A stretch of DNA of 64,000 bases from JBBRBB01 sp963830175 (GTDB lineage: Bacteria > Bacteroidota > Bacteroidia > Chitinophagales > Chitinophagaceae). Below the pieces are notes generated by a model. The model saw only the letters and a list, made by a program, of their open reading frames with translations. It had not been told where the DNA came from and made no database searches. The position numbers were made by a program, and so were the translations under genes. Position 1 is the first letter of the stretch. Each line of letters starts with the position of its first letter. The stretch lies in the NCBI GenBank assembly GCA_963830175.1, contig CAWHKV010000007.1, positions 1 through 64,000 of the forward strand. The letters run 5' to 3'. Positions 53,705-63,769 of this stretch are shown piece by piece.

Positions 53705-54511
53705 CCTGCGGATGGAATGGAATAATAATCATCTTCTGCCAAACCCATTGCGGTTCTTTTCATTTTTGTCGCGGTTTCTTTTCCCAGGTAATGATCGATT
53801 CTGTTTTCCATAAAATAAATCAATGGCGTAAGTAATACAGCAACAGAAAATTTATAAGCATAGTTTACCATCCCTATTGCCAATACGCGCTGCCAGCTCC
53901 AGTTATTTCCCAGTTTAAATGCAATAAACAATACTATGTAACTGTCTATAAGTTGAGAAACAACAGTTGATCCGGTTGCACGCAGCCAAACCTTCTTCTC
54001 CCCCGTTACTTTCTTTATTTTATGAAACACGGTTACATCTACAATTTGGCTTACCATAAAAGCGACGAGGCTTCCAAAAATTATCCACATGCCCTGGCCA
54101 AAGATGGCTGAGAATGCAAGTTGCATATCGGGCACGCCATCAGATTTTTTATAACCGACCCAGAAATTATCTGCAGGCAAACTAATGGCCATGTAGAACA
54201 TTACAAAAGCATACAGTATTAAAGCTATGGCAATATAACTTATTCGGCGTACTGCCTTTGGCACCGTAATATTCATTAACAATATCTGTGATAATAAATT
54301 CAAGTGGCCAAAGCAACACACCGGCTGTGAGTGTAACAGATAATCCTTTTTCCCCGAAAAGGCTAAAGCTCGCAGGCTCTGACCCAAACACTTTTTCGAG
54401 ACTAAAAAGTTTTGTTCCCAGGCATTCTGCAATAAGTGCATTGGCAACAAAGAAGGCTGCAATCCCTACAAATAATTTGGTCGGCTTGTTATTTAAAATG
54501 TCGCTTATCAT
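53701..54511 (-). CDS. VUT/YhhQ family queuosine-precursor-type transporter, frameshifted
   Basis: The N-terminal piece has NALIAECLGTKLF and the family segment VLLWPLEFIITDIVNEYYG. The C-terminal piece continues KAVRRISYIAIAL, WLRATGSTVVSQLIDSYIV (the conserved STxxSQxxDS motif) and four more helices. Removing one base from GGTGCC at 54260-54265 joins them as EYYGPKAVRR and gives 269 residues with about six to seven membrane helices. The family imports queuosine precursors such as preQ0/preQ1, consistent with queA at 20341. Confidence 0.88.
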
Positions 54512-54513
54512 GT

Positions 54514-54828
54514 TTAAAGAATAAGGTGGTAAATAACCTGGAAAAGAAATACCAGTAAATTAAAAGATGCTATTATCGGTAATTGTATTACCTGCCGGCC
54601 ATTTTTTATTACCAGGATTGTTGTTGCGGTAAGTACAAAAAAATTAAGGAAAGGAGAAACAAACCATCCCAGGGTAATGGAAAGTCCATTAATAAATTCA
54701 GGCAGTTTTATGGTTGTATAAAGTAACACCAGGCAAACAAAGAAGAACAGGTTTACAATAAATGCAAGGCGGTGGCAGAAGGTAATTATCCTGTAAGTTT
54801 TGTTGGGTTGCGTGGGCTCCTTTTCCAT
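54514..54828 (-). CDS. small multi-helix membrane protein, unknown function
   Basis: The 104-residue protein has a charged N-terminus (MEKEPTQPNK) and about three hydrophobic segments (about 19-39, 47-73 and 83-104). No motif suggests a function. Its stop lies two bases before the start of the VUT transporter on the same strand, so the two are most likely one operon. The ATG at 54828 is preferred over the TTG at 54837. Confidence 0.7.
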   Translation of the reverse strand: MEKEPTQPNKTYRIITFCHRLAFIVNLFFFVCLVLLYTTIKLPEFINGLSITLGWFVSPFLNFFVLTATTILVIKNGRQVIQLPIIASFNLLVFLFQVIYHLIL

Positions 54829-54897
54829 AAGATGCAAATAAACAATTTTTATTTAGCCGGATAATTTTTTAGCCGCACAATGAAAAGAAAGATGACC

Positions 54898-54921
54898 GGA
54901 TTGCGACGCAACGGAAGATGC
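54898..54921 (+). repeat. interspersed intergenic repeat, copy C
   Basis: GGATTGCGACGCAACGGAAG and onward; same core as the copies at 28375 and 24618. Lies in the intergenic gap before the YfhO gene. Confidence 0.55.
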
Positions 54922-55040
54922 CATAAAAAATCTGCAGCCCGTATTAAAAATTTATTGTTATAAAACATGAAAACAAGCAGGATAGCTTTTGAGAATTCAA
55001 CTACTTCATTGTAGGTTTGTTGCCACTATATACATTTTAC

Positions 55041-57539
55041 ATGAGCCTGTTAAGCTGGAAAAATATTAAACCGCACGCCATTGCCGTGGGGGTATTTTTA
55101 GTTATTGCTGTGATCTATTGCAAGCCAGCCTTGCAGGGAAAGGTGTTGCAGCAGAGTGATATTATTCACTGGAAAGGTATGGCGCAAAATTCTTTTGAGT
55201 ATAAAGAAACGCATGGCCACTTTCCGTTATGGACCAACAGCATGTTTGGTGGTATGCCGGCATACCAGATAGCCATGGAAAGCAACAACCCTGTACCTAT
55301 TGGATACCTGCATTTTTTGTTTACGCTTTTCATGCCCAAACCCATCAGCTTTTTTTTATTGCTGTGCCTGTCATTTTACTTTTTAACGCAGGTGGTGCGA
55401 ACAGATTTCAGGATCGGCATACTAGGCGCACTCGCATATGCATACGCTTCGTTTAGTGCTATAATAGTGGCTGTGGGGCACGAAACACAGGTGCAGGCAA
55501 TGGGGTATATGCCTGCCTTATTAGGGGCCATTATTTTGGTGTACCAGAAAAAGTACTGGATCGGCGCAGCGCTTTCAACATTGTTTGCGAGCCTGCTGAT
55601 TACCATGAACCACCCGCAGATCTCTTATTACTTTTTATTAGTGGCAGTTTGCCTGACTGTTGCTTATATTATTCACTGGGTTAAGACAAAGGAATTCAGG
55701 CATATGGCTTTGTCTTTCGGCATACTTGCGGTAGCAGCTATAATTGGGATAACCACAAACATGGTAACACTCGCCACCACATACGATTATAGTAAAGCCA
55801 CCATGCGCGGTGGCACACTAAACCTGGACACAGCAACAGACCAGCAACGCACCTCGTCAGGTTTACCAATAGATTATGCCTTTGGGTGGAGTTATGGAAC
55901 AGCAGAAACTTTCTCTTTGATGGTGCCTAATATTTATGGCGGTGCAAGCGGGCAGGCAAAAGCGTTAGGCAAAAATTCCAACCTGGCTAAACTGGCTGCC
56001 TCGCAGGGAGCTTCAGATGAAGAGGCCACAAACTTTGCCCAAGACTTTGCCGGCAATGTAGGCGGATTGTACTGGGGCAATCAGCCTTTTACCTCCGGAC
56101 CCGTTTATATAGGTGCCATTATGTGTTTCCTGTTTATTTTTTCAATGTTATATCTAGATGGAAAAAATAAATGGTGGATGCTGGCAGCATGCACCCTTGC
56201 CATACTTATGAGCTGGGGAAAGAACCTGATGGGCTTTAACGAATTCCTGTTTAATTACCTGCCTATGTATAACAAGTTCAGGGCGCCGACAATGGCATTG
56301 GTAATTCCGCAATTACTTTTTCCTTTTGCAGCGGTATTAAGTTTACATAAATTATTTTTTAGTGAAGAGAACCGTGAAGAGGCTACTAAGAAATTTAAAA
56401 TGGCAGGCTATATAACAATTGGTGTATTCGCGATCATTGCTATGTTATATACCAGCTTTCCTTACCAGGGAAATAATGATGACCGTATTATAAGCGCACT
56501 TACACAACAAGCCGGCGCAGACCAGGCAACAACTTTATTCAATGCATTTAAAGCAGACAGGCAATCAGTTTTCGGCAGTGACCTGCTTCGTTCTTTTTTG
56601 TTTATAATGGCTGCATTTTTTGCCATTTTCCTGATGCTGAAGAAAAAAATAAAACCGGTATATGCTTTATGGGCTGTAATATTATTGGGCTCCCTTGATG
56701 TGATAACTGAAAGCCGCAGGTATTTGAATGAGGATAATTTTCAGGATCAGTCAGCTTACGATGAAAGTAACTTTGCACCCACGCAGGCTGATATACAAAT
56801 AAAACAAGACCCCGGATATTTTCGGGTATTGAATTTAACGCAGGATGTTTTTAATGATGCGCTTACCTCTTATCACCATAATTCCATTGGCGGTTATCAC
56901 CCTGCTAAACTTAGCCTTACTGAAGACCTGCTAAACTTCCAGTTGCGTAAGCAACCCATGAATGTTCAGGTGCTTAATATGCTAAATACAAAGTATGTAA
57001 TAAACACAGGCGATCAAAACCAGCCCGTTGTGCAACAAAACCCGGGTGCTCTTGGCCCTGTATGGTTTGTAAGGGATATTCAGTATGTAAGTGATGGTGC
57101 AACTGCGATGAAGGCACTGAATGATTTTGATCCGAAATTTGTTGCGATTGTTGAAAATGAATTTAAATCGCTTATTCCCTTTGCACCTGCTGTAGACAGT
57201 ACTGCCAATATAGAACTGGTAAAAAACGACAATGATGAGATCACCTATAAAAGCACTTCAAAAACAAACCAGTTCGCAGTTTTCAGCGAAATATATTACG
57301 ACCGGGGATGGAAAGCATACATTGATGATAAAGAAGCGCCAATTGTAAAAACCAATTACGCATTACGCGGATTGGCAGTGACCGCAGGTGAACATAACAT
57401 TAGGTTTGAATTTAAACCTGCATCTTATTACAGCAGCGAAACCATTTCTATTATAGCAAACATACTTGCATGGCTGCTAATAATATTTGCACTGTATAAA
57501 TATTGGAAAAAAGAAAAAACCACGTTGAAGGCAGTGTGA
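55041..57539 (+). CDS. YfhO family membrane protein
   Basis: This 832-residue integral membrane protein has an N-terminal GT-C-like hydrophobic half (about 11-12 helices) and an exposed C-terminal domain before a final helix. It shows the family motif PLWTNSMFGGMPAY with YAYASFSAIIVAVGHETQ. In Gram-positives YfhO glycosylates lipoteichoic acid; the role in Bacteroidota is unknown, probably a lipid-linked sugar transfer. The ATG at 55041 was chosen over a TTG at 55017. It converges on the VIT1 gene with one base between. Confidence 0.88.
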   Translation: MSLLSWKNIKPHAIAVGVFLVIAVIYCKPALQGKVLQQSDIIHWKGMAQNSFEYKETHGHFPLWTNSMFGGMPAYQIAMESNNPVPIGYLHFLFTLFMPKPISFFLLLCLSFYFLTQVVRTDFRIGILGALAYAYASFSAIIVAVGHETQVQAMGYMPALLGAIILVYQKKYWIGAALSTLFASLLITMNHPQISYYFLLVAVCLTVAYIIHWVKTKEFRHMALSFGILAVAAIIGITTNMVTLATTYDYSKATMRGGTLNLDTATDQQRTSSGLPIDYAFGWSYGTAETFSLMVPNIYGGASGQAKALGKNSNLAKLAASQGASDEEATNFAQDFAGNVGGLYWGNQPFTSGPVYIGAIMCFLFIFSMLYLDGKNKWWMLAACTLAILMSWGKNLMGFNEFLFNYLPMYNKFRAPTMALVIPQLLFPFAAVLSLHKLFFSEENREEATKKFKMAGYITIGVFAIIAMLYTSFPYQGNNDDRIISALTQQAGADQATTLFNAFKADRQSVFGSDLLRSFLFIMAAFFAIFLMLKKKIKPVYALWAVILLGSLDVITESRRYLNEDNFQDQSAYDESNFAPTQADIQIKQDPGYFRVLNLTQDVFNDALTSYHHNSIGGYHPAKLSLTEDLLNFQLRKQPMNVQVLNMLNTKYVINTGDQNQPVVQQNPGALGPVWFVRDIQYVSDGATAMKALNDFDPKFVAIVENEFKSLIPFAPAVDSTANIELVKNDNDEITYKSTSKTNQFAVFSEIYYDRGWKAYIDDKEAPIVKTNYALRGLAVTAGEHNIRFEFKPASYYSSETISIIANILAWLLIIFALYKYWKKEKTTLKAV

Positions 57540-57540
57540 T

Positions 57541-58242
57541 TTAACCTTCAATAATTTTGGTGATGGCAAAGGCAATGGAAGCCGCCACCGCGCCTATCAT
57601 CATAACTTTAAAGCCGCCTGTCCAGGGATTTACACCCGTCATGCGGCTTTTAAAATACCCGAATACATACAGGCAAATGAATGTTATAACCGTTGAAATT
57701 TGTAACGCTTTAAAAGAATCATCCAAAAAAAAGTATGGTGTTAGTGGAACCATTCCACCAATTACATAAGACACTCCAATATTAAATGCACTCTTGCGGG
57801 CACGTTTCGGATCCGGTTTTTCCAGCGATAATTCGTATTGCATCATAAAATCTACCCATCGTTTTTTATCGCGTGTAAGTTCTTCCACTGCTTTGTGTTG
57901 TACATCTTCGCTTAGTCCCAATCCTTCAAAAAATTCTCTTACTTCTTCTTTTTCTTTTTCAGGCATGTTGTCTACTTCATAATATTCCCGTTTCAATTCA
58001 TTATTATAATGATCCATTTCTGTTTTGCCTGCAAGGTAACCGCCCAGTCCCATAGCAATGGAACCGGCAGCGATCTCTGCCAGCCCTGCAAGTACAATTA
58101 GGGATGAATTATCTACCGCGCCACTTAAACCTGCTGCAAGCGCAAAAGGAACAGTAAGCCCATCGCTCATTCCAATTACAATATCTCTTAATATTTCTGA
58201 TCCCTTTACATGATGCTCGTGGTGTACCAATGATTTTTCCAT
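57541..58242 (-). CDS. VIT1/CCC1 family iron/manganese transporter
   Basis: The 233-residue protein belongs to the vacuolar-iron-transporter family. It has a His-rich N-terminus (VHHEHHVKG), the motif IVIGMSDGLTVPFALAAGLSG, the cytoplasmic metal-binding loop with EYYEVDNMPEKEKEE, and about five transmembrane helices. It probably exports or sequesters Fe2+ or Mn2+. Confidence 0.93.
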   Translation of the reverse strand: MEKSLVHHEHHVKGSEILRDIVIGMSDGLTVPFALAAGLSGAVDNSSLIVLAGLAEIAAGSIAMGLGGYLAGKTEMDHYNNELKREYYEVDNMPEKEKEEVREFFEGLGLSEDVQHKAVEELTRDKKRWVDFMMQYELSLEKPDPKRARKSAFNIGVSYVIGGMVPLTPYFFLDDSFKALQISTVITFICLYVFGYFKSRMTGVNPWTGGFKVMMIGAVAASIAFAITKIIEG

Positions 58243-58513
58243 TGAGTTTTTTATGAAAGGCTATTAAGAATAGCAGTTTTAAAATTAATGACTTTCTGTA
58301 AAGTTTTTAGGGTCTTACCAATTTTGCAGACAGGCGTTGCATGTACAAAAAGCCTTCCCCGGTTATTCCAGACCTACATCACCGGAAGTTTCAAATATTT
58401 CTGGGTCTCCACTGGCCATATGGATTACAATCAGATCATTTATAATTAACAATCAGAAATCATAAATCTGAATTGGGTTGTAAAAACGTATATAAAGTTC
58501 TAAAATAAAAATT

Positions 58514-59607
58514 ATGAAAAGTAAAACCCTGCTGAGAACAAGCTATTATGCCATACTATTTGGCGTAACAGGAAGCATGCTCGCATCATGCTCAAAATCA
58601 GAAATGAATGAAGTAGTAACCCCAGAAACTGCTTCAACAGAAAAAGTTACCGGAATGTCAAAAGGATTATTCGTTTCCGCTGCCGATACTGCTGCAGCAA
58701 CAAGAAACTTATGGTTTTACGGATTAACTCCACCAGAAATGATCGATTCCACCAGCTATGCATCTAATGCAAAAGATGGTAACGGCATATTTTACTTTAG
58801 CGCAAAAGATGAATTATACCAGTTAGGCAGAAGAGATAAAACAGTATATGTTTTTGAAAATGCATCTTCTCTTTCGCAGACCCCCATACCTGCAAGAACA
58901 ATTACAGACCCCACATTATCAAGCGGTCGTGAAATAACCTATGATAGAATAAGAGATATTTTATATATCGCAAATAATACCGATAGTACAATAAGGATGT
59001 ACAAAAACTTTTCAATCCGTTCAGGAAATGTTACCGGCACAGTTATAAAAATTCAGGGTCAGCCATGGGGAATTTTCTTTGATGAATCTCGTAACAGGCT
59101 TATCGTAGTAATAGACCAGGCTGCTATGCGCCTCGATATTTTTGATAAACCGGGATCTCTTTCAGGAAACGTAACAGCCAGCCGTTCTTTAAATATCACA
59201 AACAGGCCAATGGCACTTTCAGCAGGTTACATGGTTTAACCTACAATGCTGAAAAAGATATTTTGTTTGTTACTGAAATTGGCGAAGCAACCGCACCGGC
59301 AGTGCCAACAGAAGGCAAACCAGCTTTTAATGCAGATGGAGGAATTTATATTATTAAAAATGCTGACGCAAAATTATCACAGGGTGGAAGTTATGCTGCA
59401 GATGCTTTTATCTACGGAAGCAATACCATGCTGGGTAATCCTGTAGATATATCCACAGCGAATGTTAATGGATACACCATTATGATCGCTGCAGAAAAAG
59501 CAAATAAAAAATTAATCGTTTTCAGGGTTAATGATAACGGTAATGCAGTACCCTATAAGTTTACCGGAACATCTTTTCAGCCTGAAGCAATTGATATAGC
59601 TTATTAG
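58514..59607 (+). CDS. beta-propeller-like lipoprotein, frameshifted
   Basis: A lipoprotein signal (SMLASC, Cys26) leads to repeated propeller-type blades: FYFSAKDELYQLGR, REITYDRIRDILYIAN, WGIFFDESRNRLIVVID and later LTYNAEKDILFVTE, GYTIMIAAEKANKKLIVF. This resembles NHL/lactonase-like six-blade folds. The frame breaks at about 59220; one added base gives LSSRLHGLTYNAEKD and a 364-residue protein. Function is unknown. It is followed by a terminator. Confidence 0.82.
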
Positions 59608-59643
59608 ACATATCAGGTTTTGTTAATCTATGAAATAAAATGT

Positions 59644-59672
59644 GTCAGCCTTTACAGGCTGACCTTTTTTTT
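59644..59672 (+). terminator. terminator after the propeller lipoprotein
   Basis: Perfect 7-bp stem GTCAGCC/GGCTGAC with a six-base loop and a T8 tail, about 36 bases after the stop. Confidence 0.9.
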
Positions 59673-59706
59673 GCGGGAACTATATAATTTCATATAAATA
59701 AATTGC

Positions 59707-60183
59707 ATGATCCGCGATCACATATATAAAACCATCATTGAGTGGACAGGTAATACTGGAAAAGGAACGGAGACTTATAAAGATTATAAACGCGATCACA
59801 TTTTATCAGTCCAGGAAAAAATGTTCATTGAATTATCTTCTGATACAATGTACAGGGGGGATGCATTAAAATATAATCCTGAAGAATTATTGCTTGCATC
59901 ACTTTCCTCCTGCCACATGTTATGGTATTTACATTTATGTGCAGAAAATGGTATTGCTGTAATGTCTTACATCGATCACGCTACAGGAATTATGCAAACA
60001 GGAGAAGATGGAAGCGGGCGTTTTACAAGCGTTACTTTACAACCCGAAATAGAAATTAAAAACAGTAATAAAATTGATATGGCATACGCCCTGCATGCTG
60101 AAGCAAACAAGATGTGTTTTATTGCCAACTCAGTGAATTTTCATGTAGCCCATTTACCCAAAATCAGGCAGACTGAAAAGTAG
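59707..60183 (+). CDS. OsmC family peroxiredoxin
   Basis: The 158-residue OsmC/Ohr-fold protein reduces organic hydroperoxides with a pair of cysteines. Both are visible: LASLSSCHMLW (first Cys) and NKMCFIANSVN (second). EWTGNTGKGTETY at the N-terminus and the domain arrangement fit the OsmC/YhfA branch. It converges on the LytTR gene nine bases away. Confidence 0.93.
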   Translation: MIRDHIYKTIIEWTGNTGKGTETYKDYKRDHILSVQEKMFIELSSDTMYRGDALKYNPEELLLASLSSCHMLWYLHLCAENGIAVMSYIDHATGIMQTGEDGSGRFTSVTLQPEIEIKNSNKIDMAYALHAEANKMCFIANSVNFHVAHLPKIRQTEK

Positions 60184-60192
60184 ACTCCATGT

Positions 60193-60906
60193 TTATCGCT
60201 TTAGAAAATTACTGCCCAATAATTTTTTTGTAACCTCTTCTTTAAGCGACCGGCTTATCGGAATTTCAATTTCATCCATGTAAATTAGGTTGGCTCCAAT
60301 ACCGGTAATTTTTGACAACCGAACTATATAAGATTTGTGCACCTTTAAAAACAGTGAAGCCGGAAGATTTTCTTCAACAGATTTAAAGGTGAGGTATGTA
60401 ATGATCTTACCATTTGCAGTGTGTATGGCAACATAATTCTGCAGCGCTTCGGCGTATATAATATCCTCAAAGAAAATTTTTACAATTTTATTATTGCTTT
60501 TTACAAAAATATGATCGGTAGTTTTTTCTTCATTAAGGGCCTGATCGCTGTGCGAAAAGACTTCCTGAGCTTTTAATGCGGCTTTTAAAAACCTGTTAAA
60601 AGCAATGGGCTTTAGTAAATAATCAATTACATTTAATTCAAAACCTTCAACAGCATGTTGCGGGTAAGCGGTAGTTATAATTATCAGGGGCGGATGTGGC
60701 AAGGACTTTAAAAAATCAAGCCCGGAAATTTGAGGCATTTCAATATCTAAAAATATAAGATCAACCTTTTCCGATTTCAAAAGAGGCAAAGTTTTCATCG
60801 CATTGTCAAATTCCCCGACAAGGTGCAGAAAATCTATATCGTTGATATATTCCTTTAAACCTTTTAAGGCCAGGGGCTCATCATCTATAATAATACAATT
60901 AATCAT
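60193..60906 (-). CDS. LytTR-family response regulator
   Basis: The 237-residue regulator has a receiver domain (residues 1-120: IDDE with Asp8/9, phospho-acceptor Asp54 in IFLDIEMP, Lys99 in LLKP) and a LytTR DNA-binding domain (about 135-235, HIFVKSNNKIVKIFFEDIIYAEAL, KVHKSYIVRLSKI). Its start overlaps the histidine-kinase stop by four bases, showing a coupled two-component pair. Its target genes are not identifiable here. Confidence 0.96.
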   Translation of the reverse strand: MINCIIIDDEPLALKGLKEYINDIDFLHLVGEFDNAMKTLPLLKSEKVDLIFLDIEMPQISGLDFLKSLPHPPLIIITTAYPQHAVEGFELNVIDYLLKPIAFNRFLKAALKAQEVFSHSDQALNEEKTTDHIFVKSNNKIVKIFFEDIIYAEALQNYVAIHTANGKIITYLTFKSVEENLPASLFLKVHKSYIVRLSKITGIGANLIYMDEIEIPISRSLKEEVTKKLLGSNFLKR

Positions 60907-61922
60907 GGCTTACCATTGAAGTATAAATGAAGTGTAACTTTATGCATAAGTTCCGTTTTTTCCTCAACCAACAAATGGCGGTTGGGATATAATAATTGCA
61001 ACCTGCGTTTAACATTAGCTAAACCAAGGCCCGGCGTATTTGAAGTATTGTTTGCCGTGGAGTTTTCAACCATCAACACCATTTCATTTTGATTTCCATT
61101 CAGAACAATAATTATATAATTTTCACGATCATCAAAATGCGAAATGTGTTTAAAACCATTTTCGACGAAAGGCAGTAAAATCAATGGCTCAATTAATAAT
61201 GATGAAATATTTTTATTTACATCAAACTTAACAGATGCAGGTTTGGGAATCCGCATTTTCTGGACTGTAACATAATTGGTAAGAAACTCAATCTCTTTTT
61301 CAACAGTAATTTTTTCAACGTTGCACTCATACAACTGATATCGCAGCATCTCAGAAAAAGTATGCAGGGCATCGCGTGCATCTTTGTTGTTTTTATCAAT
61401 CAAAAAATAAACTGAATTAATAGCGTTGAAAAGAAAGTGCGGATTCATCTGGCTGCGAAGAAAATTTAATTCAGCCTCTGCCCTTTCCTTTGTAACTGCA
61501 GCAAGAGATCGTTGCGTGTTACCATAATCGTACAACAATTGAATTGCGGCACCTGTACTTACCAGCAAGAAATGAGGGATGATATTATCGTAAACGCGCT
61601 GCTTAAAATTATACCACACTTTAAAGTTTTCCTGCCCATAAAGAATAATGCCTTCCATGTGCATTTTCAAAGCACTTGAAAAGAAAACAAGCAGAATAAA
61701 CAAGACTCCAAAAGCAACATATCGCTTTTTGTATAAAAAAACTGGAAGTAATATCAGGTTTGTTATATACACCAGTGCAGCAAGAAATAGCACTTTTATT
61801 ACTGTAACCTGCAAGGCTTCAGAAACGGAATAATAATCATCGTACCGAAAGAAATACCATGCACCAAATAATAACAACCAGAATAACACATGGTATATCG
61901 AATATTTTTTTTGTGCCCTCAT
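60903..61922 (-). CDS. LytS/YehU-type sensor histidine kinase
   Basis: The 339-residue kinase has four predicted membrane helices (about residues 10-130) and a His_kinase domain with LRSQMNPHFLFNAINSV (phospho-acceptor His162). The HATPase_c domain contains PFVENGFKHI (N box) and the G box PGLGLANVKRRL. No extracellular sensor domain is visible, so sensing is probably by the membrane segment. It pairs with the downstream LytTR regulator. Confidence 0.95.
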   Translation of the reverse strand: MRAQKKYSIYHVLFWLLLFGAWYFFRYDDYYSVSEALQVTVIKVLFLAALVYITNLILLPVFLYKKRYVAFGVLFILLVFFSSALKMHMEGIILYGQENFKVWYNFKQRVYDNIIPHFLLVSTGAAIQLLYDYGNTQRSLAAVTKERAEAELNFLRSQMNPHFLFNAINSVYFLIDKNNKDARDALHTFSEMLRYQLYECNVEKITVEKEIEFLTNYVTVQKMRIPKPASVKFDVNKNISSLLIEPLILLPFVENGFKHISHFDDRENYIIIVLNGNQNEMVLMVENSTANNTSNTPGLGLANVKRRLQLLYPNRHLLVEEKTELMHKVTLHLYFNGKP

Positions 61923-62023
61923 GATGTTATAGTTAAAAGTATTTAATATAAATAATACTTTTATATACTTACATGAACGGGGTTATATGCTTTATGAAAT
62001 GCAGCATTTTCTGAGAAATAATT

Positions 62024-63683
62024 TTAGTTCATCACCATTTCACGTGCATTCTCAAGTGCGGCTGCAGTTGGCTTCTCACCACTTAGCATTTTTGCAATGG
62101 CAACAATACGTTCTTCCTGCGAAAGAATTCTTAAGCGGGTAACAATTGCATTATCTTTTATTTCTTTAAAAACATAAAAATGTTTGTTGGCCTTACCTGC
62201 AATCTGCGGTTGGTGTGTAATCGAAATTACCTGTCTTTTATCTGCAAGGCTCTTCATTATAATGCCTACCTGCCTCGCGGCTTCACCAGATATACCGCTA
62301 TCAATTTCATCAAAAATAAGGGTAGGAAGATTGATGCTTTGTGCAACCAACGATTTTATGCAAAGCATTAGCCTGCTTAATTCCCCACCGCTTGCAACTT
62401 TATCAAGGGGTTGCAAACGACCTGTATTGTTTGCATCGAATAAAAATTCAATATTGTCTGAGCCGTATAAATTCAATGCTACTGAAGAAACGGACACCGC
62501 GATTTTTGCGTTGGGCATGCCCACCTGTTTAAGCAGGGCATGAACATTTTTAGTTAATGGTGCAATTACTTTTGTTCTTTCTGCAGACAAGGTTTCGGCA
62601 AGTTTCTGCGCCTGGTTAAAAAGTTCTTTAGTTTTAGTTTCTTTCTCAAGAATAATTGAGTCGATATTTAGAACCTGTTGCAATTTTTCTTCAAGAGCGT
62701 TTTGTATTTGCAACAATTCGTTGGTTGACTGAACACCATGTTTTTTCTGCAGCCTATACCCTGCAGAAATGCGTTCATTCATTTCCTCTATCCTTACGCC
62801 ATCGTATTGAATACTGCCGGAAACATTTTCTAATTCATCAGCAACATCTGCCAGTTCTAAATATGCACTTTGCAATCGCTCAGCAACAGCAGCAATGCCC
62901 GTATGAAAACCAGCAACACTTTGCAGTTGCTGAATAATTTGCTTAAGGGATTGAGTAAGGGGTTCATCCGATTCCTTTAAAAGAAAAATAGATTGGGTAA
63001 CTTTTGTTTTAATTACTTCTGCATTACTCATTACCTTAAGCTCTTCTTCTATTAATTCCAGTTCATTTTCTTTAAGGTCCAGTTCATTTAGCTCATTAAA
63101 TAAGAATTGCTGATAATCGAATTCTTTTGCAAAATCTGCCTTCTGATTTTTTAGCTTTTCAAGTTCCTGCGATGCGATGCGAAAATGATTATAAGCATCC
63201 TGGTAATTTTGAAGAACATCCTGATTTTGGGCTAGTGCATCGAGCACCTCCCGTTGAAAATCTGCATCACCAAGTTCAAGGGTATTGAATTGCTGGTGAA
63301 GATCAACCAACATGGATGCAAGCTTTTTTAGTTGTTGAAGTGTTGCGGGGGAATCATTAATGAATGCCCGCGATTTTCCGGCTGCATTAATTTCTCTGCG
63401 AAGCACAATTTCGTCATCATCACTTTGCAGGTCATTATCAGTTAAGAAAAGCAATTATTTGTTGTCTGTTTTCAGCTTTAAATATACCTTCAATAAAACA
63501 CTTCTTTCCGGGCTGCAATAATATGGATGAGTCTGCACGCTCTCCCAATATCAGGCTAAGAGCACCGATAACAATACTTTTACCCGCACCAGTTTCGCCA
63601 GTAATTATATTCAGGTTGGGCGAAAAGCTGATCTCAATCTCATCAATAATGGCGTAATTCTGGATTACAAGCGATACAAGCAT
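62024..63683 (-). CDS. recN: DNA repair protein RecN, frameshifted
   Basis: RecN is an SMC-like ATPase for double-strand-break repair. The N-terminal piece has VIQNYAIIDEIEI and Walker A ITGETGAGKS. The C-terminal piece has coiled coils, the signature KVASGGELSRLML, Walker B LIFDEIDSGISGEAA and ISITHQPQIAGKA. Removing one base from the AA (minus strand) at about 63442-63443 joins IIAF to LTDNDLQSDDDE and gives 552 residues. A TPR gene starts beyond it on the same strand. Confidence 0.95.
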
Positions 63684-63769
63684 ACCGCAAATTTTACGCT
63701 TTTTATGATAGATAATTATGTAGTTGGCTTTTATTTATCAACCAATTAAACAGGTGAAAGAAGTAAATG

